This document shows, one piece after another, positions 52,962 to 61,954 of a DNA stretch of 64,000 bases. The position numbers and the translations under genes are program-made. Origin of the DNA: Ignavibacteriota bacterium (lineage in GTDB: Bacteria; Bacteroidota; Ignavibacteria; UBA10030; UBA6906); contig JADJHP010000015.1 of assembly GCA_016707525.1 (NCBI GenBank), positions 83,763 to 147,762 of the forward strand. Direction: 5' to 3'. The notes beneath the pieces are model-generated. The model saw only the letters and a program-made list of their open reading frames with translations, searched no databases and was not told the origin of the DNA. Positions within the stretch are counted from its first letter, which is position 1. Every line of letters begins with the position of its first letter.

Positions 52962-54101
52962 ATGATGTTCGCACTGACGGAGACCCAGTCCATGATCCGC
53001 GACACGGCGCGTTCGTTCGCGGAAGAGCAACTCGCCCCCGGTGCGATCGAACGCGACGAGCACAGCATGTTCCCGGCGGAGCAGGTGCGGGCACTGGGTG
53101 AACTGGGGTTCATGGGGATGATGGTCCCGGAGGAGTGGGGCGGAGCGGGGTTGGACACGGTCAGTTATGCCCTTGCAGAGGCCGAAATATCCCGTGTCGA
53201 CGCCTCCTGTGGCGTCATCATGAGCGTCAATAATTCGCTGGTCTGCTACGGGTTGAACGAATTCGGAACCTCTGAGCAAAAAGAGCGGTTTTTGAAGGAC
53301 CTGGCATCCGGGAAGAAGCTCGGGGCCTTCGCCCTGTCGGAACCGGAGGCAGGAAGTGACGCTTCCAACCTTCATACGGTGGCGCAGAAGGACGGGGATC
53401 ATTATATTCTTAATGGGACCAAGAACTGGACGACGAACGGTTCGACCGCAGACTACGTCCTGGTCATGGCCGCCACGGACCGGACCAAGGGTCCGAAAGG
53501 GATCAGCACATTCATCGTCCCGAAAGGGATCCCCGGGTTCGCCGTCGCTAAGAAGGAAAAGAAGCTCGGCATCCGTGCCTCGGATACCGTGTCGTTGTCG
53601 TTCACCGATTGCCGGATCCCGGCAGCGAACCGGGTGGGCGACGAGGGAATGGGGTTCCGCTTTGCGATGAAGACCCTGGATGGTGGCCGCATCGGGATCG
53701 CGGCGCAGGCCCTGGGGATCGCGCAGGGGTGCCTGGATGCATCGCTCTCCTATGCGAAGGAGCGGAAAGCGTTCGGGCGGCCGATCGCCGAGCTGCAGGC
53801 GATCCAATTCAAGATCGCGGATATGGCAACGCAGGTGGAAGCGGCGCGCCATCTGGTGCTCAAGGCCGCGTGGCTCAAGGACTGCGGTGAGTCGTACGGG
53901 ACCGCAGCGGCCATGGCAAAGCTGTACGCGTCGCGTGTTGCTGTTGAAAGCGCACTCGAGGCCATCCAGATCCACGGAGGGTACGGGTACGTGCAGGAAT
54001 ACCGCGTGGAGCGTTATCTGCGGGATGCGAAGGTGACGGAGATCTATGAAGGGACCTCCGAGATCCAGCGCATCGTGATCGCGCGGGCGCTGCTGCGGTG
54101 A
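52962..54101 (+). CDS. Acyl-CoA dehydrogenase (short-chain/butyryl type)
   Basis: A flavoprotein of 379 residues, the usual length. The family signatures are GAFALSEPEAGSDAS (FAD and substrate contacts), LNGTKNWTTNG, ERKAFGRPI and IQIHGGYGYVQEYRVERYLRDAK. The catalytic glutamate lies in IYEGTSEIQRIVIAR, the place seen in short-chain enzymes. Electrons normally pass to electron-transfer flavoprotein, whose genes are not nearby. With the two preceding genes it forms a short-chain acyl-CoA module that lacks an adjacent crotonase. Two adjacent ATG codons (52962 and 52965) are possible starts. Confidence 0.95.
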   Translation: MMFALTETQSMIRDTARSFAEEQLAPGAIERDEHSMFPAEQVRALGELGFMGMMVPEEWGGAGLDTVSYALAEAEISRVDASCGVIMSVNNSLVCYGLNEFGTSEQKERFLKDLASGKKLGAFALSEPEAGSDASNLHTVAQKDGDHYILNGTKNWTTNGSTADYVLVMAATDRTKGPKGISTFIVPKGIPGFAVAKKEKKLGIRASDTVSLSFTDCRIPAANRVGDEGMGFRFAMKTLDGGRIGIAAQALGIAQGCLDASLSYAKERKAFGRPIAELQAIQFKIADMATQVEAARHLVLKAAWLKDCGESYGTAAAMAKLYASRVAVESALEAIQIHGGYGYVQEYRVERYLRDAKVTEIYEGTSEIQRIVIARALLR

Positions 54102-54152
54102 CCGGAGCGGACGAAGAGATTCGATAACTCAATTGACACATTCGGAGGAAGT

Positions 54153-54650
54153 ATGCTGAAATACGGTAGCGTGGCCTGTGCGGTTGTCGCACTACTCCTG
54201 CTCGTTGCATCTCCCCATGCGCAGGCACAGCCGGTGAAGTGGAGTGTCGGCGGCAACATGGGGCTGTCTATTGCATCGAACACGTATGCGACGAGTGCAG
54301 GGTTCCACTTCGGACCCATGGCCGAGGTGATCTTCAACCGTCAGCTCGCGGTGGGCACGGAATTCAACATCAACACCCAGGCCGGCACGCCGATCGAGTG
54401 GGCGACCTACTTCAAGTACTACATCGACGCGAAGACCGTGAAGATCAAGCCGTATGTCGATGCCGGCTTCGGCCTTCTCTTCCTGACGGGCGGGCCGTAT
54501 TTCGGCATCCGCTTCGGCGGCGGTGTCGGCTTCATGGTGGGAAAGAACCTGTACGTCGGGCCGGATCTCCAGCTCGGGCCGATCTTCACCACGGGCGTGT
54601 CGACGTTCTATATCGCGATCCGCGGTGGTCTGCGCTATGAGATCCCCTGA
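54153..54650 (+). CDS. Small outer-membrane beta-barrel protein
   Basis: Protein of 165 residues with a signal peptide (VVALLLLVASPHAQA) and about eight amphipathic strands (KWSVGGNMGLSIAS, FHFGPMAEVIFN, YVDAGFGLLFLTGG, FYIAIRGGLRYEIP), consistent with an OmpA/OmpW-like eight-stranded barrel. The function is unknown. CGGAGGAAGT precedes the ATG. A second small barrel gene follows 72 nt later. A TTGACA at 54132 has no matching -10 box and lies too close to the start to be a promoter. Confidence 0.75.
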   Translation: MLKYGSVACAVVALLLLVASPHAQAQPVKWSVGGNMGLSIASNTYATSAGFHFGPMAEVIFNRQLAVGTEFNINTQAGTPIEWATYFKYYIDAKTVKIKPYVDAGFGLLFLTGGPYFGIRFGGGVGFMVGKNLYVGPDLQLGPIFTTGVSTFYIAIRGGLRYEIP

Positions 54651-54722
54651 CACGGTTTGCATCGCGAACAAAGACCTTGACGTGCACCAATAATCCCTCA
54701 CCCACCACACGGAGGATCTGTG

Positions 54723-55340
54723 ATGCGTAGATCGTTCATAGTTGCTGCAACCTGCCTGTTCCTGCTGACCGGGACGGCCCCCGCCCAGATGAAATTCGCG
54801 GTCGGCCCCCATCTTGGTATCTCGTTCTCATCCTTTCCCAAGCCGTCGGATCAATACTACGGGATCGGATTCAACTTCGGGGCTCAGGCCGAGATGGAGC
54901 TCATGAAGAATGTCGGGATCCGGTTTGGCCTGGACTATGGCACCTTCTCCTCTGACAAGGCGAAGTTCGGATTCACGAATGGTGGACAGCCGGTCCCGTC
55001 AAGCGATGTCTCCGGGCTCGGTGTTGGCATCTTGGGCATTTCATTCACCGGCCTCGGCAAACTGCCCTTGAAGGGAGGGGTCACGCCGTATGGCCTCTTC
55101 GGCTTCGGTCTGAATATGATCAGCGTAAGCGACCTGGTGGTGAAGGTCAATGGGCAGGACTACACGCAGCTCAAAGGTGACACGAGTACGAAATTCGGGA
55201 TCCACTTTGGCGTGGGTACGGAATATCGCGTCGCCCGGAACATTGGGGTCTTCGGCGAATTCAAGTTCAATATGATCTTCACGGAAGGAAGCTCAACATC
55301 GACATTCCCGTTGATGTTCGGCGCGAATTTCTGGCTGTGA
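54723..55340 (+). CDS. Outer-membrane beta-barrel (porin-like) protein
   Basis: Protein of 205 residues with a signal peptide (FIVAATCLFLLTGTAPAQ) and repeated glycine/aromatic strands (MKFAVGPHLGISFSSF, FGAQAEMELMKNVGIRFGLDYG, FGVGTEYRVARNIGVFGEFKFN), ending in GANFWL, a barrel-type C-terminus. It belongs to the broad OMP_b-brl type. The ATG at 54723 follows GGAGGATCTGTG; a GTG directly before it is less likely. It is not an obvious duplicate of the preceding barrel. A hairpin terminator follows (55372-55402). Confidence 0.78.
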   Translation: MRRSFIVAATCLFLLTGTAPAQMKFAVGPHLGISFSSFPKPSDQYYGIGFNFGAQAEMELMKNVGIRFGLDYGTFSSDKAKFGFTNGGQPVPSSDVSGLGVGILGISFTGLGKLPLKGGVTPYGLFGFGLNMISVSDLVVKVNGQDYTQLKGDTSTKFGIHFGVGTEYRVARNIGVFGEFKFNMIFTEGSSTSTFPLMFGANFWL

Positions 55341-55371
55341 TCCGCACCTGCACCTTGTGTTACGTCTCGTG

Positions 55372-55402
55372 GCGAAAGGAAGCCTTCTGGGCTTCCTTTC
55401 GC
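55372..55402 (+). terminator. Hairpin terminator
   Basis: GCGAAAGGAAGCC and GGGCTTCCTTTCGC pair over 13 bp around a TTCT loop. The tail is GCTATAT, so the T tract is weak. Confidence 0.7.
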
Positions 55403-55511
55403 TATATGAGAGGCGTGGACGAAGATGAACGCGGTACCCGGAGCCGGTGAGAAGTTCGCACCAGGCACCGGCAAGATCGTTGCGTGGGATGGAACCGGAG
55501 AGAGGAGGCGC

Positions 55512-56561
55512 ATGAAGCGAACTGGAGAGGTGGGAAGGGTGTTGAGAAGGCATCAAAGGAGCGGCTTGAGAATATTCTGGATCTTGCTGTTTGTTGAGGT
55601 AATCGCACCCCGATGGGCGGATGTCCGGGCACAAGCGGTGCGGGATACCAGTGCCATTGTGATGAGATTTGCAGGGGATTGCCTGTTGGGCGCGCACTAT
55701 GAGAAAGCGGCCGGCAATGACCCGTCGATGGCCTTTGAGGGCTTCGACCTGTTCCGGACGGCGGACATCGCGGTGGTGAATCTCGAAAATCCGATCACGA
55801 CGCGCGGGACGAAGATCGTCAAGCCGTTCAATTTCCGTATGCATCCCCGCTTCGTTCCCGTGCTCACGAGGGCGGGGATCGGGGTCGTCAGTATCGCCAA
55901 TAATCATGTCTTCGATTATGGCGAACAAGGACTTTTGGATACATTTTCGTATCTTGATTCAGCTGGTATCCGGTATGTCGGTGCAGGCCGGACCCGTGCA
56001 GATGCGCACCGCCCGTACTTTTTCAACCGGAATGGCAGGAATATCGCTGTGCTGGCGTACTATGGCGGCGGCGAGGCCCGGGTTGCAACAGAACGGAAGT
56101 CGGGCGTCGCCCGCCGCGAACTTGGCGCCATCGGCGCGGATGTGCGCGCGTTGCGGCTTGCCGACCGCACCATGTATATCGTCGTGATCCTCCACTGGGG
56201 GACCGAAAAGGCAGAAGCGCCGGACGCTGCACAGCAGAGTTTCGCACGTGCGTTGATCGATGCCGGTGTCGATGCGGTGATCGGGCACCACCCGCACGTG
56301 CTGCAGGGGATCGAGCGTTACCGCAAGGGCGTGATCGCGTATTCGCTCGGCAACTTCCTGTTCGGCGGCAACGGCCGCCATACGTATGATACCGGTGTCT
56401 TTGAGATCAGCCTGGGGAAGGCCGGGCCGGAGTTCCGATTCATTCCGGTCGGTGTACGGAACTGGCACCTGCGGGTGTTGAGCGGCGAAGATGCGGAACG
56501 GGTCACCAATAAGGTCCGCGGACTCTCGAGTATTTTTCCAACATCCATGTTCACACACTAA
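55512..56561 (+). CDS. CapA family (poly-gamma-glutamate capsule type) protein
   Basis: Protein of 349 residues with an N-terminal hydrophobic segment (about 20-40) and a calcineurin-like CapA domain: FAGDCLLG, AVVNLENPIT, VSIANNHVFDYG, VVILHWGTE, GHHPHVLQGIE and IAYSLGNFLF. CapA proteins take part in capsule poly-gamma-glutamate synthesis or act as exported metallophosphatase-like enzymes; no capB or capC is nearby, so the role is open. ATG 55512 is preceded by GAGAGGAGGCGC and is preferred to the in-frame ATG at 55425. LemA follows 9 nt after the stop. Confidence 0.85.
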   Translation: MKRTGEVGRVLRRHQRSGLRIFWILLFVEVIAPRWADVRAQAVRDTSAIVMRFAGDCLLGAHYEKAAGNDPSMAFEGFDLFRTADIAVVNLENPITTRGTKIVKPFNFRMHPRFVPVLTRAGIGVVSIANNHVFDYGEQGLLDTFSYLDSAGIRYVGAGRTRADAHRPYFFNRNGRNIAVLAYYGGGEARVATERKSGVARRELGAIGADVRALRLADRTMYIVVILHWGTEKAEAPDAAQQSFARALIDAGVDAVIGHHPHVLQGIERYRKGVIAYSLGNFLFGGNGRHTYDTGVFEISLGKAGPEFRFIPVGVRNWHLRVLSGEDAERVTNKVRGLSSIFPTSMFTH

Positions 56562-56570
56562 GGAGCGACA

Positions 56571-57179
56571 ATGAAGTCTCGCGGTTGTCTTATCGCAGGT
56601 GGCATCGTCGGCGCTATCGTGCTTGTCCTCGTTATCCTCGTCGGGTGGGGCATGCAGGTGTACAACGGCCTCGTGACCAAAGACGAATCCGTGCGTTCCG
56701 CCTGGAGCCAGGTGGAGACCCAGTACCAGCGCCGCATGGACCTGATCCCGAATCTCGTTTCGACGGTCCAGGGTTTTGCCAAGCAGGAGGTTGCGGTGTT
56801 CCAGGGCGTGGCGGATGCGCGTTCCCGCGTCGGACAGATCACGGTGACCAAAGAAGTGCTCGAGGATCCGCAGGCGTTCGCCAAATTCCAGCAGGCCCAG
56901 GATCAGCTCTCCGGAGCGCTGTCGCGCCTCCTCGCCGTGTCCGAGAACTACCCGCAGTTGAAATCGAACGAGAACTTCATGGCGTTGCAGAGCCAGCTCG
57001 AAGGGACCGAGAACCGCATCACGTGGGCACGGTCGCAGTTCAACGAACAGGTGCAGGATTTCAACACCACCGTTCGCCGCTTCCCCGCCTCGATGCTCGC
57101 CGGCATGTTCGGGTTCAAGGAGAAGGCATACTTCGCAGCCAAGGCCGGTGCTGAAGACGCGCCGAAGGTGCAGTTCTAA
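56571..57179 (+). CDS. lemA: LemA family protein
   Basis: Protein of 202 residues with one N-terminal membrane helix (IVGAIVLVLVILVGWGMQVYNGLV) and a long helical bundle. Typical LemA features are YNGLVTKDESVRSAWSQVETQYQRRMDLIPNLVSTVQGF, the ENRITWARSQFNEQVQDFN block and a short end at FPASMLAGMFGF. The family is widespread and of unknown function. It stands 9 nt after the CapA gene and 3 nt before the TPM-domain gene. LemA and TPM genes are commonly paired. Confidence 0.93.
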   Translation: MKSRGCLIAGGIVGAIVLVLVILVGWGMQVYNGLVTKDESVRSAWSQVETQYQRRMDLIPNLVSTVQGFAKQEVAVFQGVADARSRVGQITVTKEVLEDPQAFAKFQQAQDQLSGALSRLLAVSENYPQLKSNENFMALQSQLEGTENRITWARSQFNEQVQDFNTTVRRFPASMLAGMFGFKEKAYFAAKAGAEDAPKVQF

Positions 57180-57182
57180 CGG

Positions 57183-57971
57183 ATGACCGCTTTGTCCTCC
57201 CATCCTCGAGCGCATGCGCCGGCAGTACGCCGGCGCATGCACTTCATTCTGCCGTTCCTGATCGCAGCGTCTGTTGCTGCCGCAGGGAGCGGTGCGTCCG
57301 CGCAAACCCCTGAGCCGGTCGCGCTCACCAGGTACGTGACGGATGCCACCGGCACGCTCCCACCGGAAACCGTGGCTTCGCTGAACGCGCGCCTCGCCGC
57401 GTTCGACACGGAGACATCGACACAGGTCGTTGTCGCGGTCCTCTCCACGCTCGGTGGCGAGCCGCTGGAGGATGCAAGCCGGCGCATCGTGATCGAGAAC
57501 CGGATGGGACGGAAAGGGAAGGACAATGGTGTGCTGTTGCTGGTGGTGCGCAACGACCGGAAGATCCGCATCGAGGTCGGGCGTGGACTCGAAGGCGTGC
57601 TCACCGACGCATTGTCCAGCCAGATCATCCGCAAGGAGATCGTCCCGCATTTCAAGCGCGGTGACTATGCCGGCGGCATCGAAGCCGGTGCCACGGCGAT
57701 CATGGCCGCGACGCGCAACGAGTATACTGCCGATCCGAAAGGTAAAGGCGACGGTGGTGTCCCGATCGGGGTGATCATCGTCATCCTCATCATCGCGTTC
57801 ATCATGTCGCGCTCGCGTTCCTCCGGGATCCGCCGCGGTGGCATGTTCCCGCCGATGGGCGGTGGTTTCGGGGGTGGGTCGTTCGGCGGCGGTGGTGGTG
57901 GCTTTGGCGGTGGTGGTTTCAGCGGCGGCGGTGGCTCCTTCGGTGGCGGTGGTTCCAGCGGTAGCTGGTGA
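57183..57971 (+). CDS. TPM domain-containing protein (YgcG family)
   Basis: Protein of 262 residues: a signal peptide (FLIAASVAAAGSGASA), the TPM phosphatase-like domain at about 45-175 (VTDATGTLPPETVASLNARLAAFDTETSTQVVVAVL, GKDNGVLLLVVRNDRKIRIEVGRGLEGVLTD), a membrane helix (VIIVILIIAFIM) and a glycine/serine-rich tail of about 45 residues. This is the YgcG/TPM layout, often linked to membrane-protein quality control, though poorly defined. Either ATG 57183 or ATG 57237 (MHFILPF) could start it; the later one gives a shorter, more usual signal peptide. Confidence 0.9.
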   Translation: MTALSSHPRAHAPAVRRRMHFILPFLIAASVAAAGSGASAQTPEPVALTRYVTDATGTLPPETVASLNARLAAFDTETSTQVVVAVLSTLGGEPLEDASRRIVIENRMGRKGKDNGVLLLVVRNDRKIRIEVGRGLEGVLTDALSSQIIRKEIVPHFKRGDYAGGIEAGATAIMAATRNEYTADPKGKGDGGVPIGVIIVILIIAFIMSRSRSSGIRRGGMFPPMGGGFGGGSFGGGGGGFGGGGFSGGGGSFGGGGSSGSW

Positions 57972-58050
57972 CGCCCGGGGACGCGATACGCCATCGCGTT
58001 GTTCTGCTGTACCCGCGCCTGCGCGGCGCGTTGACAATCTTCACTGACCG

Positions 58051-61000
58051 ATGACAATGATCCACCCTTCTCTCGATACAGTTCCGGCAGCGGTCTTCGC
58101 TGCACGTAAACTCCTCAGTCATACCCAGGGCTTCGCCTCCCGCTTCTTTCCTGACCCCGCGGGAAAAGCACCCAACTTCACGCTGAATACCTTTCTGGGC
58201 GACCGCAACGTTGCGGTTGCACGTGAGCTGAAACAGTTGCCGTCCGGCGCAACGCGCGACTACGAGCTGCGCTTGAGCACGCCGAAAGGCGAAGCGTACT
58301 TCCATATCGCCGCCTTCGTCTCCGTGGAGAACGATGAACGCACGGTGACGCTCATCCTGCATGATATCCATGCATATGTGAGCCGGATGCGTTCGCTCGA
58401 AGAATCGGAATCGCGCGCGCGAATGCTTGTTGAGACAAGGACGGCTGCCCTTGCGATCGTGAAGAACGGGCAGTTCACCTACGTGAACAAAGGATTCCTG
58501 GAGTTGTTCGGCTATATGCTGCGCGAAGACCTCGTCGGGAAAGACGTCGCGGTCATCGTCGCAGGGCGGGAGAAGAAAGGCGTGACCGAGCATGCCGGGC
58601 GGCCGCTGGAAGAGACCACGCCACCCGAACGCTTTGAATTCACCGGCCGTCGCAAGGACGGGAGCAAGGTCCATGTGCAGGTCCTGGATGAACTGATCGA
58701 CCAGGAAGGTGAACCGGCCCGCCTCTGGTACTTCGTGGATGTTTCGCATCTACGGACGGAACAGGAGGACGTGGAGAGGAACGGCCGGCAGAATGCCATC
58801 CTGCAGAACATCCTGGAAGCGCTCCACCGCTCGGTCGACCGTACCACCCTCGTGAAGGACAGCCTTCATGCGAGTCTCCGCTGGTTCGGTTACGACGCGG
58901 GCGCGGTGCTGGTGGTGAATGATGAACGGAACGTGTTCGTTCTGGAACACGGTGAGAACCTGAGTGAGAAGATCGCTGCCGCGCTTGCCGAACAGAGCAT
59001 GACCGAAGGGTTCGGCGGGTTCATGGTGAAGACCATGGAACCCGTACGCTTCACCATGGAGGAGTATCCGGCCTATCTTCCGTATCGTGCGCTCCTGGAA
59101 GGTGAGGGCGTGCGGCGTATGGTGTGTTTCCCGCTCGGGGATGCCCACGGGGCGGTGGGGATCATGGTCCTGCTCTCCATGAAGGACGTTGAACAGGAAC
59201 CCACCAGCATGGCCTTCCTTGGCCTGGCAGGCGGGCACCTCGGCTTCGCCCTTGCGAAGGCGGTACAGTACAACGCGACCGCGATCCGTGCTTCTGCCCT
59301 GGAGATGGGCATCGAATCCATGAGCGGCGTCGTGTACGAGGCTGCACCCACGGGCGCGTTCCGCTATCTGAGTCCGGCCGTGGAACGGCTGACCGGCTAC
59401 TCCATTGCCGAAGTGACCAAGACCCCCGATGCCTGGCGGTCGATGGTGCACCCCGATGACCGCTCGATGGTCTCGGAACGGATCACCCGTCAATCGTCCG
59501 CCGAACAGGAATTCGCCCTCGAGTACCGCATCCTCCCGAAAGGGAAGGCGTCGTATCTCAAGGTGCGCGACATGATACGGTACCGGCGCGACGCCAATGG
59601 CATGGTAGAGGCCATCCATAGGGTTCACGAGTCCCCATCCGAAGCGGATCACACCGAGGATGTCACGCGCTCCCACACCGAACAGCCCGGGCAGAAGCAC
59701 ACCGAGGATGTCACGCGCGGCATCGTGGATGCGATGAGTGATGCCCTCATGATGACCGACCTGCAGGGGAATATCCTGGACGTCAACAGCGCGTTCTGCA
59801 TTCTTACGGGATACAACCGTGCCGAGGCGATCGGACTGGGTCTGCCGTATCCGTGGCTTCAGGAAGCCCAGATGGCGGCGTACATGCAGTGGCTCGAGGC
59901 GCTGCGGGAGTCCCGGAAGGTCACCGATTTCGACATGCAGTGGGAGCGGCGCGACGGAGCGCATATCGCCATCAGCGTCAGTACCACGATCCTGCGGAAT
60001 GCGGCGGGTGATCCGGTGGCGATCCTGAATATCGCGCGGGACATCAACGAGCGACAGCGCCAGGGCGAGGAGATCCGGGAAGCCAACAGGCATCTGTCGC
60101 TGCTCAATGCCATCGGTCTCGGGTTGACGGGCGCCTCGGATGCGGCCACAGTGCTCCGTGAAGTGCACGAACGGCTGAAGGATTTCATCGGGTACACCTC
60201 CTTCGAGTATCGCAGATACGATGCCGCGTCCCGTACCCTGACGAGGCTGTATTGTGAAGGTGACGCATGCGGCATCGACACGGGGTATGTTGCAGGTGAC
60301 ACCGCGGTGAAGCATGTGCAGCCGGTGGACAGCGATCCACGGTCAGCGGAGGTGATCACAACGGCATCGGCATGGACTGGCGAGCAGTGTGGCGAAGCCT
60401 CCATGCTTGTGCCGGTCAATACCCGCGGGGCCACGCTCGGGATCCTCCGCTTCCAGCGCGCTGCGGAGAACCCCTTCGGCGACAGTGACTTGCGGATTGC
60501 TGCGAGTATTGCTACTTTGGTCGCGATAGCACTGGAGCGGGTTGCGTTGCACGAAGCGACCGTCGCCGGGGCGCGGGAGATCGCCCGGCGCAATGAGGAA
60601 CTGGACCGGTTCGCGTACGTCGTATCGCACGATCTGAAGGAGCCGCTCATCACCATCAGTGGCTACACCAGGTTCGCGATAGAGGATGGCGGCGCACGGA
60701 TGAGTGAGGATGTGCGTCAGCATCTGGATTCGGTGATGCGGGCGAGTGCACGGATGAAGCAGCTCATCGACGATCTGCTCACCCTGTCGCGCGTAGGACG
60801 CCCGGCGGGTCAGCTCCAGGCGGTCCCCGTTGCGCATGTGCTGGGCGACGTGTTGCGCGATCTGGAGTATCTGCTGGTCGACCGGCATGCGAAGGTCGAG
60901 TATGGACGCGACCTGCCCGTTGTACCGTACGACCCGACCCATCTGGCGATGGTCTTCCGGAATCTCATCGTGAACGGCATCAAGTACAACCGTGAAGAGG

Positions 61001-61266
61001 TGCCGGTCATCACCATCACGGGCACAGAGGGGCCGGGCTTTTGCTCCTTCACCGTCGCCGATAACGGTATCGGCATCGAGCAAGCGGAATTCGAGAAGAT
61101 CTTCATGGTGTTCCAGCGATTGAATCCCGCGGACGGGATCGGGGGGACAGGGGCGGGGCTCACGATCGTGAAGCAGATCGTGGAGAGCTATGGCGGCAGC
61201 ATCCGGGTCGAGTCCGAACCGGACAAGGGGTCCACGTTCACGTTCACCGTACCACGACATGACTGA
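58051..61266 (+). CDS. Multi-PAS/GAF sensor histidine kinase
   Basis: A kinase of 1,071 residues without clear membrane helices, so a cytosolic sensor is likely. From the N-terminus: an uncertain PAS-like region (1-120), PAS (about 135-230, NGQFTYVNKGFLELFGY), GAF (270-410), PAS (430-535, FRYLSPAVERLTGYS), PAS (560-670, MTDLQGNILDVNSAFCILTGYNR), GAF (690-835), HisKA with phospho-acceptor H860 in VVSHDLKEPLITISGY, and HATPase (NLIVNGIKYN, VADNGIGI, GGTGAGLTIVKQ). The DLKEPL form of the H-box is that of phytochrome-like and bacteriophytochrome-related kinases. Its stop overlaps the response regulator by 8 nt. Confidence 0.93.
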   Translation: MTMIHPSLDTVPAAVFAARKLLSHTQGFASRFFPDPAGKAPNFTLNTFLGDRNVAVARELKQLPSGATRDYELRLSTPKGEAYFHIAAFVSVENDERTVTLILHDIHAYVSRMRSLEESESRARMLVETRTAALAIVKNGQFTYVNKGFLELFGYMLREDLVGKDVAVIVAGREKKGVTEHAGRPLEETTPPERFEFTGRRKDGSKVHVQVLDELIDQEGEPARLWYFVDVSHLRTEQEDVERNGRQNAILQNILEALHRSVDRTTLVKDSLHASLRWFGYDAGAVLVVNDERNVFVLEHGENLSEKIAAALAEQSMTEGFGGFMVKTMEPVRFTMEEYPAYLPYRALLEGEGVRRMVCFPLGDAHGAVGIMVLLSMKDVEQEPTSMAFLGLAGGHLGFALAKAVQYNATAIRASALEMGIESMSGVVYEAAPTGAFRYLSPAVERLTGYSIAEVTKTPDAWRSMVHPDDRSMVSERITRQSSAEQEFALEYRILPKGKASYLKVRDMIRYRRDANGMVEAIHRVHESPSEADHTEDVTRSHTEQPGQKHTEDVTRGIVDAMSDALMMTDLQGNILDVNSAFCILTGYNRAEAIGLGLPYPWLQEAQMAAYMQWLEALRESRKVTDFDMQWERRDGAHIAISVSTTILRNAAGDPVAILNIARDINERQRQGEEIREANRHLSLLNAIGLGLTGASDAATVLREVHERLKDFIGYTSFEYRRYDAASRTLTRLYCEGDACGIDTGYVAGDTAVKHVQPVDSDPRSAEVITTASAWTGEQCGEASMLVPVNTRGATLGILRFQRAAENPFGDSDLRIAASIATLVAIALERVALHEATVAGAREIARRNEELDRFAYVVSHDLKEPLITISGYTRFAIEDGGARMSEDVRQHLDSVMRASARMKQLIDDLLTLSRVGRPAGQLQAVPVAHVLGDVLRDLEYLLVDRHAKVEYGRDLPVVPYDPTHLAMVFRNLIVNGIKYNREEVPVITITGTEGPGFCSFTVADNGIGIEQAEFEKIFMVFQRLNPADGIGGTGAGLTIVKQIVESYGGSIRVESEPDKGSTFTFTVPRHD

Positions 61267-61954
61267 ACCGACGCCGACACATATCCTGCTGGTCGAGGAC
61301 AATCCCGACTTCGCGAACCTTGTGGAGTTGTTCCTGAAGAAGCACCACCCCGGGCTGTTCGAGGTAACGTGGTGCGGCGACGGTGCGACCGCCCTGAAGG
61401 TGCTGGCGGGAGAGCAGCAGTACGACCTGATCCTCATGGACTACTTCCTTCCGGGGAAGAACGGCCTGGAGGTCACGCGCGAGATCCACGAACGGGGGAT
61501 CACGGTGCCGGTGGTTTTCCTGACCGTGAACAAGGATTTCGATCTGGCGGTGGAGGTGTTGAAGCTCGGGGTCGAAGACTATCTGGTGAAGGAGGAGATC
61601 GCGACGCCGGTCCTCCCCAAGACGATCCTCAGCGTGCTCGAGAGACGCAAGTTGAAGCATCAGCTGACCGAGTTGGAGATATCGCAGAAGCGCCTCGAGA
61701 CCATCCAGGAACTCGTCGTGCAGGTGACGGGGGAGTTGCAGTCGCCGATCGAAGGGATGAGGAAGAACATCGAGTCGTTGCTCGCGACCCATCCGGAGGA
61801 CAATCTCCGGGCGTACCTCGTCATCATCCGCGACAACCTCATACGCATCGACAAGAAGATGGTGCGGTTGCGGCAGCTCAAGACCGACAAGACGATCCCG
61901 TACGTGCGGGACATCCGGATGCTCGACCTTTCAGAGGAGAACCCGCCGGCATGA
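61259..61954 (+). CDS. Response regulator with degenerate DHp-like C-terminal tail
   Basis: Protein of 231 residues. Residues 8-128 form a receiver: acidic pair E13/D14, phospho-acceptor D61 in LILMDYFLPGKNG, T89 and K111. There is no DNA-binding or enzymatic output domain. Instead residues 132-208 form two long helices that read like a histidine-kinase dimerisation (DHp) hairpin: a coiled-coil lead-in, an H-box-like VTGELQSPIEGM with G158 where histidine would stand, and a second helix ending RIDKKMVRLRQL. It overlaps the kinase by 8 nt and the amidohydrolase by 4 nt, so all three are co-translated. Confidence 0.88.
   Translation: MTEPTPTHILLVEDNPDFANLVELFLKKHHPGLFEVTWCGDGATALKVLAGEQQYDLILMDYFLPGKNGLEVTREIHERGITVPVVFLTVNKDFDLAVEVLKLGVEDYLVKEEIATPVLPKTILSVLERRKLKHQLTELEISQKRLETIQELVVQVTGELQSPIEGMRKNIESLLATHPEDNLRAYLVIIRDNLIRIDKKMVRLRQLKTDKTIPYVRDIRMLDLSEENPPA

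Noticed and set aside
54132..54160. TTGACA before the small barrel gene as a promoter
   Set aside because: The matching -10 position covers the ribosome site and start codon, and it does not resemble TATATT.
55959..58037. A 692-codon open frame on the minus strand opposite CapA, LemA and the TPM gene
   Set aside because: It is an antisense shadow: low-complexity Thr/Ala sequence opposite the glycine-rich tail and no recognisable domain.
58031..58059. TTGACA before the histidine kinase as a promoter
   Set aside because: The -10 position would fall on the start codon region with ACAATG; transcription would begin inside the gene.
61369..61950. Upstream extension of the amidohydrolase frame by 194 codons
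   Set aside because: It lies wholly within the response regulator gene in another frame; the family start MNALLALAQID at 61951 with an ATGA overlap is far better.
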